Assembly: GCF_019059575.1 (NCBI RefSeq)
Contig: NW_024882194.1
Coordinates: 200,001-264,000 of the forward strand
Length of the DNA: 64,000 bases
Source: Amphibalanus amphitrite
Lineage: Eukaryota > Arthropoda > Thecostraca > Balanomorpha > Balanidae
Direction of reading: 5' to 3'
A program made the position numbers and the translations under genes. The notes beneath the pieces are model-generated. The model was not told where the DNA came from. It ran no database searches and saw nothing but the letters and a program-made list of their open reading frames with translations. Below, piece by piece: positions 46,001 through 57,212 of the stretch (positions are counted from its first letter, which is position 1; every line of letters begins with the position of its first letter).

Positions 46001-46872
46001 AGCAGGGCGCGGGTTAATAAGGTCATCATCAAAAATGACCTCAGGTCAACGGTTTAGCCTCCAGAGGGCAAAAACTAAAAAAATAGCTGTTTTTACGAAA
46101 AGTGTTTTTCGACAATAACTTTTTACTAAAAAAAAGTTAGGACATTTCTATTGCCAGATTCGTGTTCCTCTCGCTGAGACGCGTCGAATGATCTATAATT
46201 TTACCTTGAAAGGTCAACTTCAAAATTTGACCTCAGGTCAAGGTCATGACCTGACCGAAAAAGGTCATGTTGCATATTAGTCGATGCGTCTCGGCAAGAC
46301 AAACACAATGAGGCCAACCCCAGCGTTCTATCTCTTTCCAATCGAGTTATTGGCAAAAAGCTGTTTGTAGCCTCAAATGACCTCGGATGACCTTTCTAGA
46401 GGCTATCAGCAAAAAAGACATCTTGGTCGTCACGGGTGGTCCATATCATTATGATTCTGAAATATTTGGACTGTTCCTATGCGTACACACGGATCTAGAG
46501 GCATCTTCGTTTTTCTTCATTGACTTATAATGGAAAGGTCACGCCACTGACCTGACCTTAGGTCACGCATATAAAAAATCCGAGATATACAAATTGTAGG
46601 CACCCATAACATCATGCAATCCACCAAGTTTAAAACCTCTCTGACAAACACTGCAGGCTGGAAATGATTGCAAGCTTTTTTAGGCTTGGTTAGTGAACTT
46701 GACCTGGTGACCTGACCTGACTTGACCTGGGGTCAAAAATTTCACACATTGTCCAAAATTGAAGTGCGAAAAGCTACCCCAAGCGGCGCGGCGCTGCGCG
46801 CCGCGGTTTTTTATTCACACGCAAAAAACGCGACAGGGTGGTAACATATTCCCTCCCCCACTGGGGCGTTAC

Positions 46873-47382
46873 AAATGAAAAATTCATGCGATATGGATCG
46901 AGAAACGATACGCCTGGTTCAAACATTGTGCTCATGATTCAGGCAACTTGAACTAAACACCTGGCACGAGTCGTGGCCCACAACTCGTCTTAACGTTCCA
47001 ACGGTTGGATACTCAAGTGAGAACTATTTGAATGATGAGAAAACAACAAACGCTTTAGGCTGTGTTCAGAGACCTTTGCGAGCTTTCCCAAAGTCCAAAT
47101 CATACCAATGATCCACAATTTATCGCCCGCTCACATTCCTTAATTTCCTAAATTGGAAGACTGAATGTTTTTAATGTTACACTTCAAGCAAGATCTCTTA
47201 AACTATCAACTTACCAAATATAGTCGCTTTTCATGTTATTTATGTGGCCACGTGATCGCTTGTGGTGTCTCACGGGCGCTTATCGTTTGCCTTGTTTTTG
47301 GTGTTGGGCGCTGTCGGTCTGCTTGCTTGCTTGATTGCTTGCATGGTGTCTATGCTGTTTTGCCTGTTTTTATTCACAGATG
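46873..47382. other. Unassigned DNA upstream of the SGNH gene
   Basis: No feature named. A pyrimidine-rich stretch ending TTTTTATTCACAG just before 47381 looks like a splice acceptor for the next entry. Confidence 0.45.
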
Positions 47383-48862
47383 TCCGGCGAAAACCTCTCC
47401 CTGAATGAGCTGTGAGACATGGTGTCCACCTTGCGGAGTGAGGCGAGAAAGGCAAAGGTCTCGGGGGACAAGCTGGCACAAGACCTTGCCAAAGAGCAGG
47501 AAAAAAGAAGGGAGCTGGAGAAAAAGGCGGAGGAGCACGTGACGACGTGCTTAAAGTGACCATCCCACCTTAACATAAGTTTTGAGTTGAGATAGCCAAA
47601 TTGGTGGCCATGGCCTGCAAATACCGGTTTGGGTACTCACAACATCGAAAAAAATGCTTAAATTCGGAGATATGGACTTTCAAACTTGCAGTTTTCGGAT
47701 TCTAAGGGGCTAATGCATTGGAATGCCCCCTTAGAATTTGTGACGTCAGCGGTGATCTAACGATTTTAAAAGCTTATACTAACATCTTTGTGAAGCAGTG
47801 GTGGTATATGCTATTTGCGCGCAACATCTGCCGCAAACGCCGCACTTCCAAAATGAAGTCGCTAGGAACAGCAGATATCCCAAAAAGTAAATAAAAGTAA
47901 AAGTATCTTGAAAACCGGTGAATATTTTTCGGTGAAATTTGGTAGATAATCGTTTTTGCTCTTTCTGAACCGAGCGACATCACTTTCAAGCCAATTCATT
48001 AACTTTTTAGAAGGTGGGAGGGTCCCTTTAAAATCAGAGGAGGACGAAGACCTGAACGATGAATACTATGCTATATGTATGTTTGGCCGAAGGAGACGAG
48101 GAGGCGGTGACAACGGAGGAGAAGGAGAGCGGTGAAGTTGGCGTAGCCGGAAAAAGAGAGACAGAAACTGAGGCAGACCAGACGCAAACGGAAGAGCGCC
48201 GAGTCTTTTTTCATAAGAAAATAGACGAAGTCATGAGCCAAGCGAGAACTCTGAACGTGGTGCCACTGTCTGCACGGCCAGGGCAGGTTCACCTGATTTT
48301 GGGCGACTCCATTGTGCGAGACTGTCCGTATAAAGTGGAGCTGCCAGACCGCATCCTGAACTTGGTTGTGGGCGGCTTCACGTCCAGCTGCCTTGCCGCC
48401 CGCATCGAAGAGATGCTGGCCGAGTGGCGGGCGAACATCGGTGAGGGAGAAGTGGAGGGCCGCGTCGTGCTGTGGCTAGGCGGGAATGACGTATACCCCC
48501 GCAGGAGCACCGAACGGCCGCGGCAGCTCTGCACCCAAGCGGTGGTTTCTGTTATGGAGAAGCTCCTTTCTCAAGTTCCCGCCCACAGGGTGACCGTGCT
48601 CGGCCGGACGCCGCGCCAGAGCGACCTCCGCTGGGAGGTCAGCCATGCCTACCACGCAGAGGCCAAGCTCAGGGCTGTGGTTGACGGTATCAGCCGGAGC
48701 GTGGAGGTGATCCGACACGTCGGACGGCCGCTGGCAGATAGGAATCACCGCATGACCCGGAAGAACTGTTTCAAGGATGGTGTTCATCACGGTGACTATC
48801 ATTTGACCGCCGATGGGTATGCCCGGGTCGGCGTTCGCATGCCAGCCTGGCTCAAGAACTAG
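47381..48862 (+). pseudogene. SGNH/GDSL-type hydrolase gene with coiled coil, interrupted by a MITE
   Basis: A likely exon start follows an acceptor-like CAG at 47380. After an early stop near 47410, a charged coiled coil is coded up to 47554, rich in Lys/Glu heptads (KEQEKRRELEKKAEE). A TTAA MITE then intervenes (47551-48031). From 48059 the frame, shifted once, encodes the hydrolase: LGDSIV (nucleophile Ser block), a Gly block in GGFTSS, WLGGND (oxyanion Asn), and HLTADGYAR with the Asp/His region before it. Stop at 48862. SGNH esterases with coiled coils are known as extra proteins of several retrotransposon groups (some CR1-like ORF1, some DIRS/Ngaro elements), so a transposon origin is likely. 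No reverse transcriptase follows. Confidence 0.75.
47551..48031. mobile_element. TTAA MITE, copy 3
   Basis: 481 bp with TTAA at both edges (47551-47554, 48028-48031). Same family and orientation as 7131-7605. It sits in the linker between coiled coil and hydrolase. Confidence 0.92.
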
Positions 48863-48879
48863 CCATCGAGGGATTGAGT

Positions 48880-49070
48880 GTAAGCGTTGGCACGCTGCAC
48901 TGATCCCTATGCAGTATGCACACTGCACGGCCAGCAAATGTTATGCAGCGTTGGCACGCTGCATTAAGTCCGATGGATGTGATACGCGCATCAAATGTTA
49001 TGTAGCGTTGACACGCTGCATTGATTTCAATTTACATTGTACGTCCATCAGATGTTCTGTAGCATAGACC
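48880..49070. repeat. About 62-bp tandem repeat, three copies, after the SGNH gene
   Basis: Each unit starts AGCGTTGGCACGCTGCA or close to it (near 48891, 48949, 49009) and includes a CATCAAATGTTATG-type stretch. The same GTAAGCGTTGGCACGC text also follows the unknown gene, near 43890. Confidence 0.8.
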
Positions 49071-49076
49071 ACTATA

Positions 49077-49870
49077 CAGGGTGATCCAAAAAAATTGGAA
49101 CCCCTAGCTTAAAATGTCTGTAAGTCAGAAAATTTTCATTTTATTGACAAATTGAAAACACCATTAGAAAGAGCGTTCAATTATCCATAATACCAACTTG
49201 ATTGAACTTAATTATTGTTATAAATATTGCACTAGACATATGCCTATAAAATTTGTGTCACGAAACTCAGTGAAACGGTTTTGAACATTATGCGCAAATC
49301 AGTGATTGACGGTTTGCTGTTCTGACCATGTCGCTTGTTGGAGGTTCATGAATAAAAATAGATCATTCACGTGCTATTGTAAGGAAAGGAAAGGCTGACG
49401 GCCTGCTGGGACCAGCTGTCCCAGAGACTGCTGGTCCGCGCAGTCGAAGCTGTCCCCAAGCAACTGCAGGCCTGCGTGACGGCCCACGGAGCTCGCGTTG
49501 AGCACATGCTGGGATGAACAGCGGAAGCTAGGACGCATGTATCTGTTCTACTGTGTGCTTCTGTGTAAACTTTTATGCAATAAAATTCAATTTGGATGTG
49601 GCGTTATTCGCAAAAAGACAACAGATAGAGTGCTAACGGATTTCAGCGCATTGTTAACATTTGGCGATTTCGTTTCACTCAGTTTTCTGACGCTCATTCC
49701 AAAAGCTAATAGTATGCCAATGCTTTACAACATACATGCATCAATTTGACGTGATGTTATAGAGGATTTAATGTTCTTTCTAATGGTGTTCGTAATTTGT
49801 CAATAAAGTGAATGCTTTCGGACTTATAGACATTTCAAGTTAGGGGTTCCAAATTTTTTGGATCACCCTG
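49077..49870. mobile_element. Mariner/Tc1-type element, internally deleted
   Basis: TA duplication at both edges (49075-49076, 49871-49872). Inverted ends of about 100 bp with scattered mismatches start CAGGGTGATCCAAAAAA. Inside is only a short C-terminal transposase remnant (next entry). Confidence 0.93.
49395..49517 (+). pseudogene. Mariner transposase C-terminal remnant
   Basis: A 40-codon frame ending in a stop: a CWDQLSQRLL motif, then AVEAVPKQLQACV and RVEHMLG. This matches the usual last helix of mariner-type transposases. The DDE core is absent. Confidence 0.7.
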
Positions 49871-49872
49871 TA

Positions 49873-50235
49873 TACCTGGACTGTGCACTGATATTGCCGA
49901 CTGCCATTAGGGCCCTGCTGGGAATTTCGACGTAGCACGCGGCATTGTGTGTTGATGCTCTAGTAAGCCCATTTAAATGGAAGTAACCACTTAAATGTGA
50001 TGTATATTTTAATAAGTGCTGAATTTATAGCATGATTTTCGACACGATAAATAAATAAAAGCACTTAGAGTGAGGTATAGCATGGATTCAGTGCAAAACA
50101 TCGATAAACAGGAACCATCCGTGAACGGTCGTTTTGACAAGGAACAGTCTGATCGCATAGTGGATGCACTGCAGATTTATTTGCTAGTCTAAATCAGACA
50201 CGCACCCTGGCACAATGTTTTGGCACTTGGGCCTG
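49873..50235. other. Unassigned DNA
   Basis: AT-rich with several AATAAA-like motifs; nothing named. Confidence 0.45.
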
Positions 50236-50445
50236 GCATGGTGCCTACGTAACATGCTATGAAGCTGTCAGAGGCGGTCGACACCTATTACGAATACCCG
50301 GCAGGACCCCTATTGGTTGACCTGACCTGACCCTACCTGGCCTAAATCCATGGGCATCATCTGTGAATTGTGATCAAAACTTACATGATATTCGTGATCA
50401 GCACCCAAAAAAAAAAAAAAAACGGCAGCGACACTTCACACCGTT
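50236..50445. repeat. Family A fragment, left of hAT-type element 5
   Basis: Matches 15880-16080, with GACCTGACCTGACC near 50320 and an A-tract near 50407-50422. Continues at 54404 after the insertion. Confidence 0.75.
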
Positions 50446-51162
50446 CTAACAGGCAGACATGTGCCTGGATCCGAGAGCTGGATCTATGATCTCAGTGGAT
50501 CTCTCGACAAAATAGTGGGGTTGGATCTATGATCCGAGTGGATCTCTCGACAAAATTCAGGGGTTGGATCTATGATCCGAATGGATCTCTCGACAAAATT
50601 TAGGGGTCGGATCTATGATCTCTGTGGATCCAGCGGGCAAAAATTTGTGGAGGACCTATGATCTGTATGGATCTCACGACAACATGTAGCCAATGAAGCC
50701 CTTATCCTACATAATTGTACACCTTACAGCGCAATACAATTGAGAATTGTCACTTGTGGACATGGTTAAGACCAGTTGTAATCATTAGGTATCATCGTAA
50801 GTGGTTAAGCGTTCTGAGGAATATCATCATGAGAAGTATGCGCATCTGGCTGACCTTATCCTCACTTCTGTATGGAAATATGAAATTGCAAAAATAAATT
50901 ACTGTATTAAAAATCGAGATATTTCGAGCACAGCTCTTCGTCGGTCGATTGTAATTATTTACACACATAACAGGCACACAATGTCGAATTCGTCTCAAGT
51001 TCTTCAGTAATGTCGCAGTAAGAAATTTAAATACACAGATCCCGTGCAAATTGATCACCCTAGTTCCTACCTTAAAAATATATCTAAACATAATTCCCCA
51101 GTTAAACTAGCAGTACATATATAGGTATCTTTCAAGAACCAATTCACACACATTTATATACA

Positions 51163-52400
51163 TTATTTTGGAAGAAGCTGCCATGATGTAGTGTTATCGT
51201 TAATTTTGGGCCTGGCGTCTCGGATGAAGATGGATTCAGCGATTCTTCTATCCGCTTCGTCTTTGCATACACGCAGGATTTTGGCCGTCACCGAGATGTC
51301 GCGTCGATCCATCTCAGGGTGCTTATGCAGCGCATGCTCTCCTAGGGGAGTGTCCTCTTCTCTGTTAATGCCGTTCCTCCGATGCTCGTTGTAGCGGAGT
51401 CTAACTGGCCTGCTCGTTTCTCCGATGTAGGTGTCGCCGCAGTGACTGCAGGTAAGTTCATATACCACGTTTTTGGTCGTGCACTTGGACTGTAGCCCCG
51501 CCTGGCATGAATGACAGCACCTTCGTCCCGAGGGGCAGGGGGCTGGGTTCAGTCGTGACTTGACCAGTCGTTTCTTCAGGGTGTTGTTGGTGGTCCATGC
51601 TATCTCCACTGGTAATCCAGAGTTGATTGCAACCTTCTTCACCTGAGCCGCCACCTTGTCATTAACGAAGGGCAGTCGGATATATGTGCCTTGCTTCTTC
51701 TTGTTCTGTTGTCGCTGATCTGGCCGTTCCCGTCGTTCTCTTCCTCTGTCTCTGCTTCTCTCTTCATGTTTCTTCATTTCCCTCCAACTGTACTCCTTGA
51801 TCATCTTCATCGGATATCCATTACTGACAAACAGATGACGTATCTTCTCGAGCCCTCTTTTTCTTGCCGCTGTGTCTGAGCCAAGACGGATCGCCCTAGT
51901 GATCTGTGATGTGAGCACAGCCTTCTTTGTAGACCTGGCATGTGCCGAGTCATACGGCAGAATGATCGGTGCCGCCATGGGCTTGAAATACAGCTCCGTG
52001 CTGTACGAGCCGTCCTGTCGCACGCTTATCAGTGTGTCCAGGTATGGCAGCGTCCCGTCCTGGTCTGATCGCTCAATCGTGAATTGAATGGCCGGATGTC
52101 TCGAGTTGAGGAAGGCCAGATATTCAGTTAGCGCCTCGCTGCCGTGCGTCCAGAGACACCATATGTCATCGATGTACCTAACATACATGTCTGGCTGAGG
52201 TCTGTCCACCTGCAGTGCCTCTGCTTCCAGCTTCCCCATGAACACTATGGCCAGAGATGGCGCAATCCTGGATCCCATGGCTATCCCATCAGATTGTTTG
52301 TAGAAGTTTTCATTGAATCGAAAGAAGTTGTTTTGTAGGCAGTGGGTGAGCAGGACTTCAACATCTTCTGGAACCAGCCCAAATGGCATCAACTTCATTC
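51163..52400 (-). pseudogene. Penelope-like element: reverse transcriptase C-terminal half plus GIY-YIG nuclease
   Basis: The minus-strand frame begins in the RT palm (GIAMGSRIAPSLA, then RYIDDIW as catalytic box, then LPYLDTLI). It goes through a Lys/Arg-rich linker near residues 205-235 and ends with a GIY-YIG-type nuclease (VVYELTCSHCGDTYIGET, then RLRYNEHR). A CPSGRRCCHSC zinc-like cluster precedes the nuclease. This order is diagnostic of Penelope-like elements with endonuclease. The N-terminal part is lost at about 52400, a usual 5' truncation. The frame that remains, 411 residues, is intact. Confidence 0.93.
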
Positions 52401-53045
52401 AGATTACCTACTTTTGGCATTGTGCCACGTGTGGTGCCATGGGCCCTGATCGGCGGCCGGCTAGTACTCTTGCCGGCGCTCACATACGTGCACGTTACCC
52501 CGGCAACGGGCTATTGACCAATGAGAAGCGAGAAAAGTGTTACGTCACTGCGATTTTTCATATACCTGTGCCCCCCGGACGTGACGTAGTGTGCTCGCGC
52601 GCGTGCAGGGTCTCTGCGATCGAAAAAGAGCGCTAGAAGCGCGGCACTTGACGCTGCATTTGTCGAAAGCGAAGCGTTAGCGTACTTTATTATGAATGAT
52701 GTGTGTAAAAGTGAGTTTTTATGTTGTTAATGTGGAGGAAATGGTTGGAATAAAATAAGTTATTTTTATTTCTGTTGGTTGGAATTTTTATTCAAAAGAT
52801 TTCGGTCTATAGCATTGATATTTATTGAAAATACCTTTGTTTGAATAAATTGCAGATATTTGGCAACTGAAGTGTTAGGTAAGCCTAAATGATACGTAAA
52901 AAGGTAAGAGACACCCTGATTATCATTTGAGAAACGAAAATATATGAATTTCCCTTATAAGACTCGCTCAATATGCTACTCCGCGGTTTATGCCCCGAGG
53001 GTGTCCGAGCGTTCCCGTTAGTTTGTCGTTGGCGCTCGGCTCGCG

Positions 53046-53082
53046 CGCGAGCCGACGTCATCGCCCGTGACGTCGGCTCGCG
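53046..53082. repeat. Hairpin with 15-bp perfect arms
   Basis: CGCGAGCCGACGTCA and its complement around a 7-base loop, with a GCTCGCGCGCGAGC palindrome just upstream. Confidence 0.9.
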
Positions 53083-54403
53083 GAATGCGTCATACCCTGC
53101 ACACAAAATAGCCGGCTGCCGAACAGCGCTATGCTGTGCTTTCGTTATGAGAGAGCCTCCCATAAAAAGACAAACGAAATTCACAGCTCAAGTTTTGGTA
53201 ATATTGTTTTATTACGTCATTATCGTTTGACCAATGAAAAATCTTAATTTGACTAAAACCGTAATGATTCCAAAAGATTCCCAGTAATAGGCCCTTCAAA
53301 CTAATGACGTAAGATATTGTGATTCTTTTGAAAAGTGAATAAAATAAAGATGCAAGGCGCACACCGGCTCAAGGCCATGTAATGACGTTTCAGCTTACGT
53401 TTACGTCATTAAATTCAACGCTATAAAGATGATATTCACAAACAATCGTATCGTAAAATTATGTGAGGCAGAAAAAATGAACATTCTTTTGAATAAAAAA
53501 TTCCAGAATTTTGAATTTCCAGTTTGATTTTTAATTTATTTTCATTCTACTCGAAGGTAGAACGCTTAGCTCATTTGTTATTTGACATGACGTCCGAGTT
53601 CTATTTAGATACTGATAATCATTTTACGGTAAATATCCAAGGCCATTACAATTGATATTTCGCTTCCCATCGCTTCCGCAGGCTGTTGAATATTTTTATA
53701 CTTTTGTTTATTATATCTCAGTTTATTTTATCAAATATTTCTTTCAATAGATTGAAATACCTTTACCTAACCAAGCCACATGTGTCAGTATCATCTTTTA
53801 TTGTTTATCAATCAGTTGTGTTAGCTGGAAACTGAAAAGCCTCATGGTTGTCTAATGCAAGATTGTCTTATCAATATCATTATGTAGATTCTAACATGAA
53901 TTGTGATGTGGTAGGGACCTAGTAATGTATTGTTCATTAGTCATTACTTTGACTTACCTCTATGTTAATTGTTAATGCAAACTTTTCTGTTGGTGTGTGA
54001 ACAATCTTCATGTCACTCAATTCTCTCAAGTTGTGACCGTCATGAGCCTCCTTTATTTTGTATTCTGTATAATGTAACTGGATGCTTTACTAATATGGCC
54101 TTTGTAAGATTGTTTGTTTCTAACCATACTTTGGTATTCATAACTTCTTATGAAAGAAAGTTGTTAACATTTTGAGCACCTATGAGCTATGATCCCAATG
54201 GATCTCACGACAAAATTGGGGAGCCAGATCTATGATCCGAGTGGATCTAGCGACAAAATTGAAGGGTCAGATCTATGATCCCAGAAGATTTCTCGACAAA
54301 ATTGAGGGGTTGGATCTATGATCTGAATGGATCTCGGATCGGGATCCATGGGATCGGATCTCAGATCCATTTTTCCGGATCCAAGCACATGTCTGCTAAC
54401 AGG

Positions 54404-54679
54404 TCCCGATTTTCCCGACTTTTGGGCCATTGACATTACCTGGAAGGTCAACCAATGACCTATGACCTTAAAATTGGGTATAATCGGCTTCCTCTCGTCA
54501 CTGGTAACACGCTCGCTTTTTTCGCGAAGCTCTAGCTCAATCAGGGGCCAGACGGCAAGAGGGGTCCAAAGGACCCCCCCTCCTTGGTCCAAAGGGGGAC
54601 CTTTTGACCCCCTTGGGGGTCCAAAGGACCGACCTTACACATTCGCGGCTGGAAAAACACCCAGACGGGCGAGGGTTAA
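54404..54679. repeat. Family A right end
   Basis: Continues 50236-50445 and ends GGGCGAGGG plus TTAA (54676-54679). The G/C hairpin region is expanded, with several GGTCCAAAGGACC units near 54565-54635. Confidence 0.8.
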
Positions 54680-54719
54680 AGAACATGTCAATTGGGAATC
54701 ATTTTTGTTTCCTTTGCAG

Positions 54720-56865
54720 GTGTTCAGGCCAAACTACAAGAGGAGCAGGACCTGGCCCTGTTTGTGCACTGCAAGGCTCATCGGCTGAATCTGGTCGTAC
54801 AGGACTGCCTCGAGGGAATTCGTGGGCTCCGAGACACCGCACACGAGGTCGCCGGAATCGTGAAGTTCTTCCGTAACTCTAACGTTCGGCAGTGCTACCT
54901 GGCCAGCTTCGGTGCCCAGAGCACCCGGCGACCCCTCTGTCCGACCCGCTGGACCTGCAGCGAAGAGGCGCTATCGTCAATTGCTCGCAACTACAGTGCC
55001 ATCTGTGCCTCACTGGACAGCATCGCTGAGGACAGAGCGAGCCGTCCCGAGGTGGACATCACAGCAAGATGGTACCATCGCCGGGTGGGGACATTCGAGT
55101 TTCTTTTCGGATTGGGGCTCGCCCTGCACCTGCTGCGAATGACGGCGCCATTGATGCGGTCATTTCAGGGTAAAAGCCGGACCCCTGGCCTCCAACCTGA
55201 GGCAGGCGCGGACCCTCCGGGGCGCGGTGCACGCCCAGCGGGACCAATTCGACGAATTCTGGACATGCACGAGCGAGAAGGCGGACAAGCTTGGCGTGGA
55301 TGAGCCTAAGCGACCCCCACGAAACACGATTTGGTAGCAGAGTAATGACGTCAGCCGGGCGTGAAGTTTTCCCTTCACAATTTAGGGTTTGCACACAAAC
55401 TGGTCAAAGTTTGAGCCAGGATTTACTAGTCTAAACATGCAAAAAACGATCAAATTTTGGCATCAATAGATTCAGTGTTTCATTGTGTGTCTCAAACCGT
55501 CCATCATTTGGCCTCAGAGAAGGTGTAAAGTGTTCAAAATCGGAGTTGAAAAAGATGCCAGCTGAGCACAGAATCTGGTAGCATCACGTGACTTGTTTGT
55601 AGTAGTTTATTGATAATTTACTGATATAATTATCAATATGCTGCTTAACCCTCGCCCATGTAGGGGGGGGGGGGTGGTGCAACCCATTGCACAAATGACC
55701 TTGCAGACTTCCGATGTTCCCAACGCATCATTTTTAGAGTTATGACATCGAAATACACACCAAACGATAGAAAATTGATCAAGGATCACGATAGTGAAGG
55801 TTTAAAGTCGATATCTCTTACCGTTTTGCCGCAATCGGCGCGGAAATCTGAAAAAGTTAGATTTTTCCGAAAATTTGACCTTTGACCGGTCATAAGTAGG
55901 TCAAATTTTGACCTAGGACCAAAAAATATACCACCAATCGCGAGATCTCGTTGAGAGCAATCCGTTGGTTTTTTCCGCTAAGCTCTACGACGCTCCGTTT
56001 TCAAACGCCAGGGGGGGTCGCACCAACGCCCCCCCCCTGCATGGGCGAAGGTGGCAAAACACCGTTTACGGGCGAGGGTTAAAACAACATAAATAATTCA
56101 TTTTAAACTTCAAGTACTTTCGATAAGGTCATAACATTGCAAATCACAAAAGTTTAAAAAATAGTCACGTGGGTGTCAGGGAATGTCACAGGTGCGTCAG
56201 ATTTGTAACTTGGGCTTTACTTTCAAACATCGGGCCTACCTGTTTCTTAAAGGTATCTTGAGCCCAAGCTGCCGCGAAGGAGCCGCCCACCACGCCGCCT
56301 AGACGACGGCGCAGATCTGCATCACCCGGCCACCCCAAAGGATCGCTTCCGTCTGATCTATCTGGCGGTGATTGATCGGCTCTGCGCCGCACTTGACCAG
56401 CGCTTTTCTGGTGCCGGAGACGAGCAGATGCTGCAGGCGATGGAGCGAGCGCTTCTGGAGGCGGACAGCGACTCTATCGTCCAGCTGGCAGCCAAATACC
56501 CAGAGCTGGATGCAGACCACCTACTTCTGCACTACAAGATGATGCAGGACTCTGAGGACGCTGGATGACGTCAGTAAGGCGGTGAAGGAAGCCGACTTGT
56601 ACGACCTGCTGGCGGAGGCTGTACCGGGAGAGGTCCGGCTACACCTGACCTGTCCCGCGACAACCTGCACAGCGGAGAGGTCGTTCAGTCAGCTCGGCCG
56701 CCTGAAGAGCTGGCTGAGGACGCCACCATGAGCCAGCAGCGGCTCAACCATGTCGCCGTGTGTGCGGTATACGCGGAGGACCTGCACAGCCTGAGCCGCC
56801 TGGACCTGCTGAAGGCGTTTGTCAGCCGGTCCGCGGAGCGTCTTAACGTGTTCGGTCGAGCTTAG
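54720..56865 (+). pseudogene. hAT transposase pseudogene (DUF4371/ZMYM1-like)
   Basis: A splice-acceptor-like TTTCCTTTGCAG ends at 54719. The first block has ALFVHCKAHRLNLVVQDC and CPTRWTCSEEAL, the hAT core downstream of the second catalytic residue; the upstream exon is gone. A frame change near 55170 continues to about 55335. A TTAA element (55645-56082) then intervenes. Coding resumes near 56330 and includes AVIDRLCAALDQRF. After more shifts comes the dimerisation region with TCTAERSFSQLGRLKSWL, then a stop near 56865. Several frame breaks show it is dead. It is a different hAT lineage from the gene at 25375-28282. Confidence 0.85.
55645..56082. mobile_element. TTAA element, 438 bp (family A-like ends)
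   Basis: TTAA at both edges; ends CCCTCGCCCATGTAGG left and GGGCGAGGG right. Contains GGTCATAAGTAGGTCA and G/C tracts. It lies inside the hAT pseudogene. Confidence 0.85.
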
Positions 56866-57212
56866 CCTGATATAACGGAAAGAGCCGTGGCGCATCTGGT
56901 CAAGTCAGTATGTAATATCAGTTCATCTGTCACTTCAGAGGTGATTTTCTTTTTTTTCATTTCTTATTGCATAACCCACGTATAACCGTGTAAGTATTCA
57001 TACTCGTATGCTCAGTATTCTGGTCTATTATTGTGTATTGTGTACTAAAATATCGTTCACGGCTACCGTCATCATTGCGAGTACCTCGGCTTATACAGAA
57101 TGGCGCTTGAATGCTTGTATGTAAGCATAGGCCGGCTCCCCAGCCGGCGGTGGTACCGGCCGGTCGCAGGTGGCATTTCATGTTGGGGTCAGCGGCTCAG
57201 CTGATAAGCCTG
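56866..57212. other. Unassigned DNA
   Basis: Nothing recognised apart from a GCCGGCGGTGGTACCGGCCGG foldback-like patch near 57143-57163. Confidence 0.45.

Larger units (their letters stand above)
44814..46017. mobile_element. TTAA element, GGTCA family B (inner copy)
   Basis: 1,204 bp with TTAA at both edges. The ends CCCGCGCCC(G/T)GCTGGGGG are inverted. Each end has a perfect hairpin on GGGGTGTT/AACACCCC. The interior has the conserved GGTCAAGGTCATGACC core near 45369. It is the best-preserved family B copy here. Confidence 0.88.
44005..46872. mobile_element. TTAA element, GGTCA family B (outer copy)
   Basis: Left TTAA (44005-44008) then CCCGCGCCCCAGTGG; right end CCACTGGGGCG near 46866 with TTAA decayed to TTAC. 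Two later TTAA elements are nested in it (44207-44692 and 44814-46017). The 46018-46872 part aligns with 20638-21484. Confidence 0.75.
50454..54395. mobile_element. hAT-type element 5 (3.9 kb, non-autonomous, GGATCTATGATC-rich)
   Basis: Inverted ends CAGACATGTGCYTGGATCCG and an exact 8-bp duplication CTAACAGG (50446-50453, 54396-54403). Subterminal repeats around GGATCTATGATC and GGATCTCTCGACAAAAT occur five or more times at the left (50466-50690) and four times at the right (54186-54350). No transposase. It hosts a Penelope-like fragment (51163-52400). 52400-54180 has no coding signal; it includes a CGCGAGCCGACGTCA hairpin at 53046-53082. Confidence 0.93.
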
